Below are positions 16,559 through 24,112 of a stretch of DNA of 35,038 nucleotides, piece by piece. Under the pieces are notes generated by a model. That model was not told the origin of the DNA. It saw nothing but the letters and a program-made list of their open reading frames with translations, and ran no database searches. The position numbers and the translations under genes were made by a program. The first letter of the stretch is position 1; every line of letters starts with the position of its first letter. Source of the DNA: Silvanigrellales bacterium. GTDB lineage: Bacteria; Bdellovibrionota_B; Oligoflexia; Silvanigrellales; Silvanigrellaceae. The DNA lies in the NCBI GenBank assembly GCA_020247005.1, contig JADCJN010000276.1:1-35038 (forward strand), written 5' to 3'.

Positions 16559-18982
16559 ATGTCCTTGTTTCCTCGTGAACGTTCACGCGTCGCCGCCTTC
16601 GTTCCTGCGGTCGTTACCGTGTCGAGTCTCGCACTGGGCGCCGTCGCAGGTTGCGGTGTCGCGTCGCGCAAGAGCAGCGAGTTTCCTGTCCCGCAGAAAA
16701 GGCCGGAAGGCGTTCGTGCCACGCCTCCGAAGCCCACAGCGCGTCACCTTGTAGAGGCTTCGTCCTCCTTTGTTCAAAAAGAGCTGGGCGATTCCGGCGC
16801 AATGGCTTTGGGGCGCGCTGCGTTTCAGGAGCGCAAGGGCAAAGGCGACGTTGTCGCGCTCGCGCCTTCCGACCTTGCCCAGTTTCCAGCGTCCGTGCGC
16901 TACGCAAGGCCGCGCGGAGAAGGCCTGTTGGCTGGCATGCCAACCGATGTGGCGTCTTCGCAGGGAGTCGTCGTGGGTCTGCCGCTGCGAGCGTTGGGGC
17001 TGTCGCATGTTTTTGGGGGCGTCATTACGACGGTGAGCGACGGGAAGTCGGAGGCACTGGGCAGTTTAAAGATGTCTGGATTGCCGTCTGTGGTCGTGCG
17101 TCCCCTGTTGTCGGAGTTTGAAGGCAAAGTGTACCTCAGCCTCGTAGGCTGCTTGGAAGCGTGCACGGAAGGCTCTGAGCGTCGCCCTGTCGTTGATGTT
17201 CCTGTGCTGGGCAAAAGCCTGGCGGGCGACACCCTCTTCGTCGACCTTGCACCGCTGGCAACGAACCTCAAAATTCAGAACTTGTCTTCAGGTCTTTTCG
17301 ATGACGCTAAGCCAGCTGAAGTTACAACTAAATCGACAAGCACGTCGCTTGTTGATTTTGGGCTCGACACTCTCGTGTTCGACATTACGAGCAAAATGGA
17401 GCTCCAAGAAAAAGACACCAGTGGCGCTCCGGGTGAAGTTCGTCCGTTCGATCTCGTGACTCGTTACTTTATGCGGATGGAAAGCACCCTCGACTCTTCT
17501 TTCGAGCCGCGTCCCAATGTTCCTGGGGTGGGCTACTTCACCACCGCTCGCGCGAAGCACGAAAAAATCTCCCGCTTCGGACTCACGGATCATGGCAATG
17601 GCGCGCCCATTCACTATTACGTGAAAAATGTTCCCGCGGAGTGGAAGAGCGCATTCGACGCCTCGTTCGCGGCGTGGCAAGCGACATTCGAGTCCCTGAC
17701 GGGTCGCAACGTCCTGACCTGGGAACACGTCGATCCTGCGAGTGAGCTTCAAGCGTTGATCGTGGCAGGCGACGCCCGCTACAACGTGCTCGAGTGGGAC
17801 GTCGTCAATGCAGCCTCTTATGGGGGGCTTGGGCCTTCCATCAGCAATGAAACGAGCGGGCAGCTTCTTTCTGCGCAGACGCTCATTCAAGGACCTGCCA
17901 TTTTGGAGCTCTATTCAGGTTGGTACGACACCTGGAAAAAGGTGCGCGAGCTGGAAAAAGAAGGCCGCGGCCTCGAAGCGGAGCGTATTGTGCGCGACTA
18001 CGATGCGCTGATGGCTTCGAAGGCACGGCCAAACGCCACACGACAGGCTCCAAGGCTTTCGTTGAACAACCGCCTTGCCTTCCGCATCCCTTCTGCCGAC
18101 GAAACCCTTCGCGACCCCATTGTGAAAGGTGAGTTTTTCAACTTCCCGGAAACGGAAACCTTCGAAAGCTACATGAACGGTTATTTCGAAGACATGGTGG
18201 CGCACGAGCTGGGTCACAACCTTGGCCTGCGGCACAACTTCCGAGGAAGTCTGGGGCGCGCCGGAGAGCTTCCAGAAGGACGCGTTTCTGTTTCTGTTAT
18301 GGAGTATCTCGATCGTAATTTCCGAAATCGGAGCCGCGTGGGTGAATACGACACCATGGCCATTGCCTATGGCTACACAGGTTTGAAGCCTGCCCGCACC
18401 GATCTCTTTTGCACCGACAATGAGGTTGCAAGCCTTGTTCCTGACTCTTCGACTCTCCGTTTTCCTTCGCCCGAATGCAGTTCAAGCGACGGCGGTGTTG
18501 ACGGCTACGGGTATCACAAAGCCTCGTTGGTCAAGGGTGTGAACCTGCTGCTCGCGCCTGAGCTGTCGGAGGCCTCGCCCTGGGAGCCATCCGACCTCTA
18601 CGGGCGGTTTTCCATCTACGGGGAAGGTCTCCTCGCATATGCGAAGGCCGCACCCGACACCTTTTCCACCTGGACGAACTGGACGGGCAAGCCCGGATTC
18701 CCTGTGCGCCCCGTGGGGGCCAAAAGAGTGCGTGCCTTCGTTGTAGCGGACTTCCAGCAGGCGGTGTGCTCCTTGAGCCGCATTGAGTCCGCCCTAGCTG
18801 CCAAGGCGAGCGCGGAAGCGAAGGAAGCCACCCGAAAGAAAGCACGGGCTCAAATGGAATTCGTTGTCGACTTTGCGAAAAAAGAAGCAGGCCTCACGGA
18901 CGCCGAGCTTTCGGGTTGCAAGGCGAGCCTCGACGCCCTGAGCGAGGAAACGTCCAACATTCTTTCAAGCGGACTGCGCTAA
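16559..18982 (+). CDS. Zinc metalloprotease lipoprotein (metzincin type, DUF4953-like)
   Basis: The 807-aa protein begins with an export signal ending in AGC (Cys32), a plausible lipobox, so it is likely a lipid-anchored envelope protein. The catalytic zinc motif is HELGHNLGLRHN (H549, E550, H553, H559), with the extended metzincin form HExxHxxGxxH. A Met-turn candidate, SVMEYLDRN, follows about 40 residues later. The segment before it, including YYVKNVPAEWKSAFDASFAAW, resembles large bacterial zinc-dependent metalloproteases annotated as DUF5117/DUF4953. A hydrophilic 200-residue N-terminal region and a helical, lysine-rich C-terminus flank the core. Substrate is unknown. The start follows cutA by 16 nt with AGGGAG. 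Its last 18 nt overlap the end of the convergent histidine kinase gene. Confidence 0.85.
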   Translation: MSLFPRERSRVAAFVPAVVTVSSLALGAVAGCGVASRKSSEFPVPQKRPEGVRATPPKPTARHLVEASSSFVQKELGDSGAMALGRAAFQERKGKGDVVALAPSDLAQFPASVRYARPRGEGLLAGMPTDVASSQGVVVGLPLRALGLSHVFGGVITTVSDGKSEALGSLKMSGLPSVVVRPLLSEFEGKVYLSLVGCLEACTEGSERRPVVDVPVLGKSLAGDTLFVDLAPLATNLKIQNLSSGLFDDAKPAEVTTKSTSTSLVDFGLDTLVFDITSKMELQEKDTSGAPGEVRPFDLVTRYFMRMESTLDSSFEPRPNVPGVGYFTTARAKHEKISRFGLTDHGNGAPIHYYVKNVPAEWKSAFDASFAAWQATFESLTGRNVLTWEHVDPASELQALIVAGDARYNVLEWDVVNAASYGGLGPSISNETSGQLLSAQTLIQGPAILELYSGWYDTWKKVRELEKEGRGLEAERIVRDYDALMASKARPNATRQAPRLSLNNRLAFRIPSADETLRDPIVKGEFFNFPETETFESYMNGYFEDMVAHELGHNLGLRHNFRGSLGRAGELPEGRVSVSVMEYLDRNFRNRSRVGEYDTMAIAYGYTGLKPARTDLFCTDNEVASLVPDSSTLRFPSPECSSSDGGVDGYGYHKASLVKGVNLLLAPELSEASPWEPSDLYGRFSIYGEGLLAYAKAAPDTFSTWTNWTGKPGFPVRPVGAKRVRAFVVADFQQAVCSLSRIESALAAKASAEAKEATRKKARAQMEFVVDFAKKEAGLTDAELSGCKASLDALSEETSNILSSGLR

Positions 18983-20707
18983 GGAATGGGGCAGTGAGGT
19001 GGCTTCCTGGAGATCGATGCAAAAGCAGGTCTGACCCTGCAAGGTGTCGAGAAAGAGCCGACCTCCCTGGGAGTCGACAATGCCCCGTGAAATGGACAGG
19101 CCGAGTCCTGTTCCTTTACCGATTCCTTTGGTGGTGAAAAAAGGGATAAAGAGCCGTTCGAGCACGTCTTCGGGAATGCGGGGGCCAGAGTCGGCGATGC
19201 GCAAAAGCACGCGTCCCTGGACGCGCTCGGCCGAAAGCACGATCTCTCGAACGTCCTTGCCTTCCAGTGCGTCCGTGGCGTTGCCAATGAGGTTGAGCAA
19301 CACCTGGCCAAGTTGCACCGTGCGCGACATCACCACGCAGGAATGAATGTCCGGATCAACGCGCAAGGCGATGCCTCGTGTTTTCAGCGAGTGTTCGCAC
19401 AGTGCAAGGGTGTCATCGAGAACTTCGGAAAGGCGCACGGGTTCGATGGGGTCCAAGCGTCCATCGCGAGCCATCTGCCTGAGGCCTATTGTGATCCGGG
19501 CAATGCGTTTTGCAGTGGTTGAAATGCGCTCGAGGAAAGGTGCGACCCCCGAAGGATCACGTCCCGATTCTTCGATGCGGGTTTTTGCCATGTGCGTGAG
19601 TCCTACGATGACTGTCAGAGGGTTATTGATTTCGTGCGCAATGTTCCCCGCCATTTCACCAAGTGTCGCCAATTTCGCAGCATGAATGAGCTTGAGTTCC
19701 TGCGAGCGCATGGCGACACTTGCGTGGTGCTGCGAAGTCACATCGCGGAGAATGGCGATGAACTCGTTGTCTCGGAGCCAAGCGACGCGTGCCTCCGCTT
19801 GAAACGTTTTGTTCCAGCGTTGCCATTGAAGCGAAAAAGAGTGCGCTTGGGTTTTTTCGAAAGTGGCCTCAAGAGAGGTCACAACCACTTTTTTCGCCTG
19901 CGCAGAAAGAAACACACCGAGGTCGAACCCTGTGGGGATTTTGTTCCAAGTGGAATGAACGCGACCGCGGACCTCTTTGAGTTTGACGCTGTTTTCATTT
20001 CGATCGTACTCGATGCGAAAACAGGCGTCGGGGAGTGCCGCGAGCAAAGCTTCCATGCGGTCTTTGGAGTCTTTGAGCGCCTTTTGTTCTAGGGCCAGTT
20101 TTTCCGATTTTTCAGCAAGCTGAAGGTTCAGCGATTCGGCAATGACAGTGAGTTGTGCAAGCGTAATGAAAACGACGACAGATGTGCCCAAAAGGAAACT
20201 AAATTCCACAGCCTTTCGGAAATTGAGAGACGTCGTGGAAGCCCAAGACCACTGCCAAGAGGCGGCTGAGAATGCGAAATAGCATGCCAAACAGAGAAGA
20301 AAACAAAAAAGCATGGCCGATCGTTCTTGCTTTCCAAAAATGAGGGGGCAAACCAGCGCTGCGAAGACGCAACCCATAGGCATGATCGAATCACTTCCCA
20401 AAAACACACCGAGGCCGACAAGCCCAGCCGAGCAGGTGAGCAACAGCAGAACCTTGGCGGTCGTTGATTTCCCCCTGCGTTGCAACCCAACAGAAAAAAC
20501 ACACCCTGCAACAATGCCGCAATTCACAACCCAAAGTTCAAAATAGCCAAGGCTCAGGTAAACAATATTGTAAATAATCACCATGAACGTCACGAGCACG
20601 AGGAAGCGCTGGGTCAGCAGCCGCCTGCGCTTTTCGATGTCGGCGGCTTGGTTTGTTTCGCGCTCTGCCAAACCACTCAAGCGGTCGATGATGCTGAAAA
20701 AACCCAT
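18965..20707 (-). CDS. Membrane-bound sensor histidine kinase
   Basis: This is a 580-aa sensor kinase. The first part (about 30-220) holds six or seven hydrophobic helices with little periplasmic sequence. A coiled-coil linker and a PAS-like region (about 235-340) follow. The kinase core has the H-box GNIAHEINNPL with H358, the N-box NLIGNATDAL near 470, the G1 DSG near 506 and the G2 GKGTGLGLS near 530. No receiver domain or response regulator gene is visible nearby, so the partner must lie elsewhere. I chose the ATG at 20707 because GGGGAGGG stands just upstream and the longer frame to 21082 reads through the glycosyltransferase gene. It lies 50 nt downstream of that gene and probably shares its transcript. 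Confidence 0.9.
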   Translation of the reverse strand: MGFFSIIDRLSGLAERETNQAADIEKRRRLLTQRFLVLVTFMVIIYNIVYLSLGYFELWVVNCGIVAGCVFSVGLQRRGKSTTAKVLLLLTCSAGLVGLGVFLGSDSIMPMGCVFAALVCPLIFGKQERSAMLFCFLLCLACYFAFSAASWQWSWASTTSLNFRKAVEFSFLLGTSVVVFITLAQLTVIAESLNLQLAEKSEKLALEQKALKDSKDRMEALLAALPDACFRIEYDRNENSVKLKEVRGRVHSTWNKIPTGFDLGVFLSAQAKKVVVTSLEATFEKTQAHSFSLQWQRWNKTFQAEARVAWLRDNEFIAILRDVTSQHHASVAMRSQELKLIHAAKLATLGEMAGNIAHEINNPLTVIVGLTHMAKTRIEESGRDPSGVAPFLERISTTAKRIARITIGLRQMARDGRLDPIEPVRLSEVLDDTLALCEHSLKTRGIALRVDPDIHSCVVMSRTVQLGQVLLNLIGNATDALEGKDVREIVLSAERVQGRVLLRIADSGPRIPEDVLERLFIPFFTTKGIGKGTGLGLSISRGIVDSQGGRLFLDTLQGQTCFCIDLQEATSLPHSLAQSA

Positions 20708-20757
20708 GGCCACTGGGCCCTCCCCTGTGAGCAGAGTCGGTCGATTTTCACAGACAC

Positions 20758-21990
20758 TTAACCCCATTCGGCAGCGGCGGTGCCTTCGGTTGATTTTGCA
20801 TCGCATGCGATGGTCCGAAAGGCCTTTTCTGCGCTGATCGTTTGCAAACAGCGAAGGTTCGCGTACCGGCAGCCCGCAAGCCCATGCCGGGTGCAGGGGC
20901 TGCAGGCGAGATTTTCGTAAAGAAGAGTTGCCTTGCGAGATAAGGGGAGAAAACCAAAGGCAGGCGTGGTGCCGCCGAAGAAAAGAGTGAAAGGGACGTC
21001 GGAGAGGTCGGCAACGTGCGACGCGAAGGTGTCGTTGGTAAAGACGTGGGCAGCATTCTCGAGAATGCGAAACGTCTCCCAAAGGGAAAGCGTTCCTGTG
21101 GCATCTCGAACGTCACGGCTTCTGTTTTCAGGAGCCGATGCGAGGTAATGCCCCAGCGCGCGTTCATTTCCGCCGCCCAACACAACCACGCAATCGATTC
21201 CACCGGGGGAGGTCTCTTTCAAAAGAAGGTTCGCCAAGGCGCGAAAGTTTTCTTTCGGCCATTGCTTCACAGGGCCGCTCGCCCCCGGCACGAAGCAAAC
21301 GTAGCGTTTGCCCACAAGGGGGCTTCCGCATGCTGTCAGGGGTGTTCCTTCTGCAAGGGGCTCTGCATGAAACAATCGGGTGTCTTGAGGCAGGGGGAGC
21401 GTGGGGGTGAGCCGAGCCGAAGGTTGCCACTTTAATTTCGAAAGGTGCGATTGTACTGCTTTTTCTTGTGCTGAATGAACGTTGGCGCGCATAAAGTTCG
21501 GAACGTTTTTGGGAAGTGAAAGGGGTCGATGCTGTTGTTTCAAAAAAAGCGACCGGACAAAGGCCCACAGCACAAGCCACGCTCGCAGCAGTGTGTTTTT
21601 CGCAACCAAGGTGGTGACTGTAAATGAGCTCCCTGTTTGGAGGCAGGCTTTTTTCAGAGTGCTTCGAGCCCGACGGCTGCGGGAAGTTCTTTGAAGGTCG
21701 AGCGCCGACAGGGGAAGACGAACGCCCTCGGGCTGAAGAAGAGTGCGAAGAGAAATGGCGTGACCACGGGGTGAGTGCACGAGCTTTTCGAAGACTTCTA
21801 ATCGCGGGCCGTCGATGGTGACGAAGTAACGGAGTGGGACCATGCAGCGTGCGACGTCGGCAAGGCCCGGCGACGTGACGAGTACCGGCTCCAAGCCTTG
21901 TGCGCGCAAATTCGCAATGGCCCGGGTCGTCATCACGACATCTCCGATGGCGCTCATGCGGACCACAAAGACGCGCGGCGAGCCGTTCAC
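20758..21990 (-). CDS. Glycosyltransferase family 9 (ADP-heptose:LPS heptosyltransferase-like)
   Basis: GT9 enzymes add ADP-heptose to lipopolysaccharide core sugars at the inner membrane face. The 410-aa protein starts RVFVVRMSAIGDVVMTTRA, the typical N-terminal motif. In the C-terminal Rossmann domain it has GASGPVKQWPKENF, VVLGGGNERA, and FTNDTFASHVADLSDVPFTLFFGGTTP, the nucleotide-sugar site. It ends with the cysteine-bearing CSPCTRHGLAGC and CLQTISAEKAF segment common in the family. I chose the GTG at 21990 because it overlaps the stop of the upstream gene in the GTGA arrangement; the longer open frame to 22308 is antisense-type noise. The specific acceptor sugar cannot be told. Confidence 0.85.
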   Translation of the reverse strand: MNGSPRVFVVRMSAIGDVVMTTRAIANLRAQGLEPVLVTSPGLADVARCMVPLRYFVTIDGPRLEVFEKLVHSPRGHAISLRTLLQPEGVRLPLSALDLQRTSRSRRARSTLKKACLQTGSSFTVTTLVAKNTLLRAWLVLWAFVRSLFLKQQHRPLSLPKNVPNFMRANVHSAQEKAVQSHLSKLKWQPSARLTPTLPLPQDTRLFHAEPLAEGTPLTACGSPLVGKRYVCFVPGASGPVKQWPKENFRALANLLLKETSPGGIDCVVVLGGGNERALGHYLASAPENRSRDVRDATGTLSLWETFRILENAAHVFTNDTFASHVADLSDVPFTLFFGGTTPAFGFLPLSRKATLLYENLACSPCTRHGLAGCRYANLRCLQTISAEKAFRTIACDAKSTEGTAAAEWG

Positions 21991-22427
21991 GGTTTGCGCA
22001 CTCCGCGCAGAAAAAAGAGCCCCCAGGCGCCAAACGAGAAGATGATGGCGAGTCCTCCCGCGGCGCTCACGAAGGCCATGGGCGCGAATCCGTTGTGCGC
22101 GCTCGGCGAAAACGCTTCGCCGACGAGTCCCAGTCCGAAAACGACCGTTCCGAGAAGAGCAGCCCACGCCGCACGCAGTGTCGCAGGCTCCGACACTTCC
22201 CTGCGAGCCGCGACGTAAGTGATGCCCATGAGAATGAGGCCATACGAAAGGCTGTTCATGTGAGCATGGGCGGTTCGCAAGAGCTCTCGCTGCAGCGAGG
22301 CGACCCAAACGTCGTCTTGCCTGCGGAGCGCATCATTGAGCCGAGCGCCCAGCAGGCTCCCGAAGGTGGCCCACAGAGCGATCCATAAGAATCCGAAACT
22401 CACGAGGATCCGCGCCATGCGTGGCAT
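21987..22427 (-). CDS. Small predicted four-helix membrane protein of unknown function
   Basis: From the ATG at 22427 the product is 146 aa with four hydrophobic helices (about 7-30, 55-75, 83-105 and 115-140). The second begins with TAHAHMNSLSYGLILMG; a pair of histidines at the start of a membrane helix is reminiscent of heme-copper-type or related small cofactor-binding membrane proteins, but the resemblance is weak. I do not recognise the family. GGAGG lies 11 nt before this ATG; another in-frame ATG at 22418 is possible. The stop overlaps the start of the glycosyltransferase by 4 nt, making this the first gene of a three-gene operon with the GT9 enzyme and a histidine kinase. Confidence 0.7.
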   Translation of the reverse strand: MPRMARILVSFGFLWIALWATFGSLLGARLNDALRRQDDVWVASLQRELLRTAHAHMNSLSYGLILMGITYVAARREVSEPATLRAAWAALLGTVVFGLGLVGEAFSPSAHNGFAPMAFVSAAGGLAIIFSFGAWGLFFLRGVRKP

Positions 22428-22483
22428 GTGTGGCGATGCCTCCGGTGTGTAGGGTGTGTGCCGCAAGCGGAAAGGGCGCCAGT

Positions 22484-22549
22484 CGGGCCCGGAAGGGCCG
22501 CCGTTCGGGCCTGAAGGGGCGGCCGTTCGGACCTGGAGGGGCCACTTTT
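22484..22549. repeat. Three tandem GC-rich 22-nt repeats in a divergent intergenic region
   Basis: Units 22484-22505, 22506-22527 and 22528-22549 are imperfect copies, each starting CGG and containing a GGCC-rich core; a partial unit may precede at about 22464-22483. Units 1 and 2 differ at a few positions and unit 3 diverges at its end. The region between the membrane-protein operon (leftward) and scpA (rightward) is 216 bp, so these could be operators or structured leader elements. The self-complementary GGGCC/GGCCC content would also favour hairpins. Confidence 0.7.
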
Positions 22550-22608
22550 GGTGGGGCTGAGACGCAGCAGTATGGCGTGGTGCTCGCAGGATTGCAAAGG
22601 CGCCACAA

Positions 22609-22637
22609 TTGCAAAGAAGAGACGGTGAACCTAGACT
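22609..22637 (+). promoter_or_regulatory. Putative sigma70-type promoter of scpA
   Basis: TTGCAA (22609-22614) and TAGACT (22632-22637) are separated by exactly 17 nt, each matching four of six consensus positions. The expected start point would be at or near the A of the scpA ATG (22644), which implies a leaderless mRNA; consistent with this, there is no clear ribosome binding site before scpA. The nine bases around the -35 box are a direct repeat of 22591-22599. Confidence 0.4.
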
Positions 22638-22643
22638 TTCGCT

Positions 22644-23453
22644 ATGCACTTGCGCCTACAAAGCTTCGACGGACCTCTCGATCTCCTCTTGCACCTCATA
22701 AAGGCGCACGAGGTGAACATTTTCAACATCCCGATGTCGCTCATTACCGAGCAGTATCTTGGTTTCCTCCGGCAAGTGCCCGAGCTCGATTTCCACCAGG
22801 CCGGCGAGTATCTTGCCATGGCGGCCCAGCTCATTGAAATAAAGGCGGGCATGCTCATTCCGGCCCTCCAAAATCGCATTGTCGACGACCCCGTGGGCCT
22901 CGAGGAAATGGACCCGAACGACCCTCGTCGACCCCTCGTCGAGCTTCTCCTCGAACGCGAGGCCTTCAAGCGCGCCGTAGACCAACTCGATTCCCTGGCG
23001 CTGTTGGGCCGCGACGTTTTTGCGTCAGGCGAACCTACACGCCGCCGCGAAGAATTCGAAAACGTGGAAGCTCCCATTAAGGGCGACCCGTTTTCGCTCG
23101 TCATTGCTTTTGAAAGGCTTCTTTTGCGTTTTGCTGAAACGCGCGCAGCGCCCGTGGTGCGGGTGCGGGCCCAAAAAATCACCATTCAGTCGAAAATGCA
23201 GCGCATCAAACGCAAGTTCGAAATTGTGGAAGAATACGTGCTGCGGGAGTTTTTCGATGAGTGCGAAACCCGATACGAACTCATCGTCACACTCATGGCC
23301 GTTCTCGAGCTTTCGAAGGCCAATCATCTCAACCTTCTTCAGGCAGAGCTTTTTGGGGCCATTCTCATTACGCGCGGGCCAAAGTTCTACGACGTGGCAC
23401 CCGAGCTGGAAGGTGAGGACGACGACAGCGAAAAGGAACAGGTGACGGGTTGA
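22644..23453 (+). CDS. scpA: Segregation and condensation protein A
   Basis: ScpA is the kleisin subunit that bridges the SMC head domains with ScpB in bacterial chromosome condensation. The N-terminus LQSFDGPLDLLLHLIKAHEVNIFNIP is the hallmark of the family and forms the SMC-neck contact. EYLAMAAQLIEIKAGMLIP follows near residue 55. The C-terminal winged-helix part (about 205-255) includes ELIVTLMAVLELSKANHL. Length (269 aa) is normal; an acidic tail ends the protein. scpB, often adjacent, is not in the window. The ATG at 22644 lacks a good ribosome binding site, and the gene may be transcribed without a leader. Its stop lies 3 nt before that of a convergent lipoprotein gene. Confidence 0.93.
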   Translation: MHLRLQSFDGPLDLLLHLIKAHEVNIFNIPMSLITEQYLGFLRQVPELDFHQAGEYLAMAAQLIEIKAGMLIPALQNRIVDDPVGLEEMDPNDPRRPLVELLLEREAFKRAVDQLDSLALLGRDVFASGEPTRRREEFENVEAPIKGDPFSLVIAFERLLLRFAETRAAPVVRVRAQKITIQSKMQRIKRKFEIVEEYVLREFFDECETRYELIVTLMAVLELSKANHLNLLQAELFGAILITRGPKFYDVAPELEGEDDDSEKEQVTG

Positions 23454-23456
23454 GTT

Positions 23457-24056
23457 TTATTTTTTCGTGTAGGGGCTGTCCGTGTCGAGTTCCTTGGAAC
23501 GTTTTGCGGCTGTCGTGCCATCAAGCTCTTGTGTTGTTTTTCCGAAGTACAGTTTTCCGTCTTTGATTTCGAGGAGTCCGTAATCTTTTTCAAAAAAAGT
23601 TTTTCCCAAGTCGCCGCAGGACGTCGTCTTCACCTCAGTTGCCGTGTCTTTTTTCCAAGTGAGATCGGTGCAAAGCGATTTCCACTCGGTGACTTGGGCG
23701 TCGCTTTTCGGAGTGATGGCTAACTTCGTGGGTGTGGAGTCCATTGCGGTGCCGTTGAGAGTGTAAGTGCTTTCGAGCTGAACAACGTAGGTTGCGTCGG
23801 TAGCGGCGCAGCCAGCTTTCGAAAATGAGTTAGAAACTCCCGAAAAATTTGAGCCAGAGAGCGTGACGACAGACTTGCTGTACACGATGTTCTCGCTGTC
23901 GGAGTCGTCTTTGACGCAGCCGGTTTCCCAGGTGCCTTGCTCTGCAGATGCGCTGGCTGCGGAAGAGTCGTCGTCTTTGCTGCACCCTTGCAGGGGCAAG
24001 GTGACAAAGGTGGCCAACAGGGAAACGGCGAAGGCGTTTGAAATTCTAAAGGTCAT
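23457..24056 (-). CDS. Hypothetical lipoprotein
   Basis: The 199-aa product has a basic start, a hydrophobic segment and the lipobox LQGC (Cys25), followed by an aspartate/serine-rich linker, as in lipoproteins. The remainder is rich in threonine, serine and aspartate with alternating hydrophobic residues (for example TYVVQLESTYTLNG and GLLEIKDGKLYFGK), suggesting a small beta-rich domain. Four cysteines after the lipidated one could form disulfides. I do not recognise a family. TAGGAGA stands 5-6 nt before the ATG at 24056. It lies 56 nt downstream of the stop of the next minus-strand gene and may be co-transcribed with it. Confidence 0.75.
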   Translation of the reverse strand: MTFRISNAFAVSLLATFVTLPLQGCSKDDDSSAASASAEQGTWETGCVKDDSDSENIVYSKSVVTLSGSNFSGVSNSFSKAGCAATDATYVVQLESTYTLNGTAMDSTPTKLAITPKSDAQVTEWKSLCTDLTWKKDTATEVKTTSCGDLGKTFFEKDYGLLEIKDGKLYFGKTTQELDGTTAAKRSKELDTDSPYTKK

Positions 24057-24112
24057 AGGAATCTCCTAGTGGATGGAGGCGAACAGCGAACGGGAAACGG
24101 AAAAAATCGAAT

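Noticed and set aside
20708-21082. N-terminal extension of the histidine kinase frame
   Set aside because: The extra residues overlap the end of the glycosyltransferase gene in another frame and are arginine/cysteine-rich noise; the ATG at 20707 has a good ribosome binding site.
21991-22308. Upstream extension of the GT9 reading frame
   Set aside because: It overlaps the small membrane protein gene and lacks GT9 resemblance; the GTGA overlap at 21987-21990 marks the start.
22484-22549. Short tandem repeats considered as a CRISPR array
   Set aside because: The units are directly adjacent with no spacers, only three copies, and no cas gene is present.
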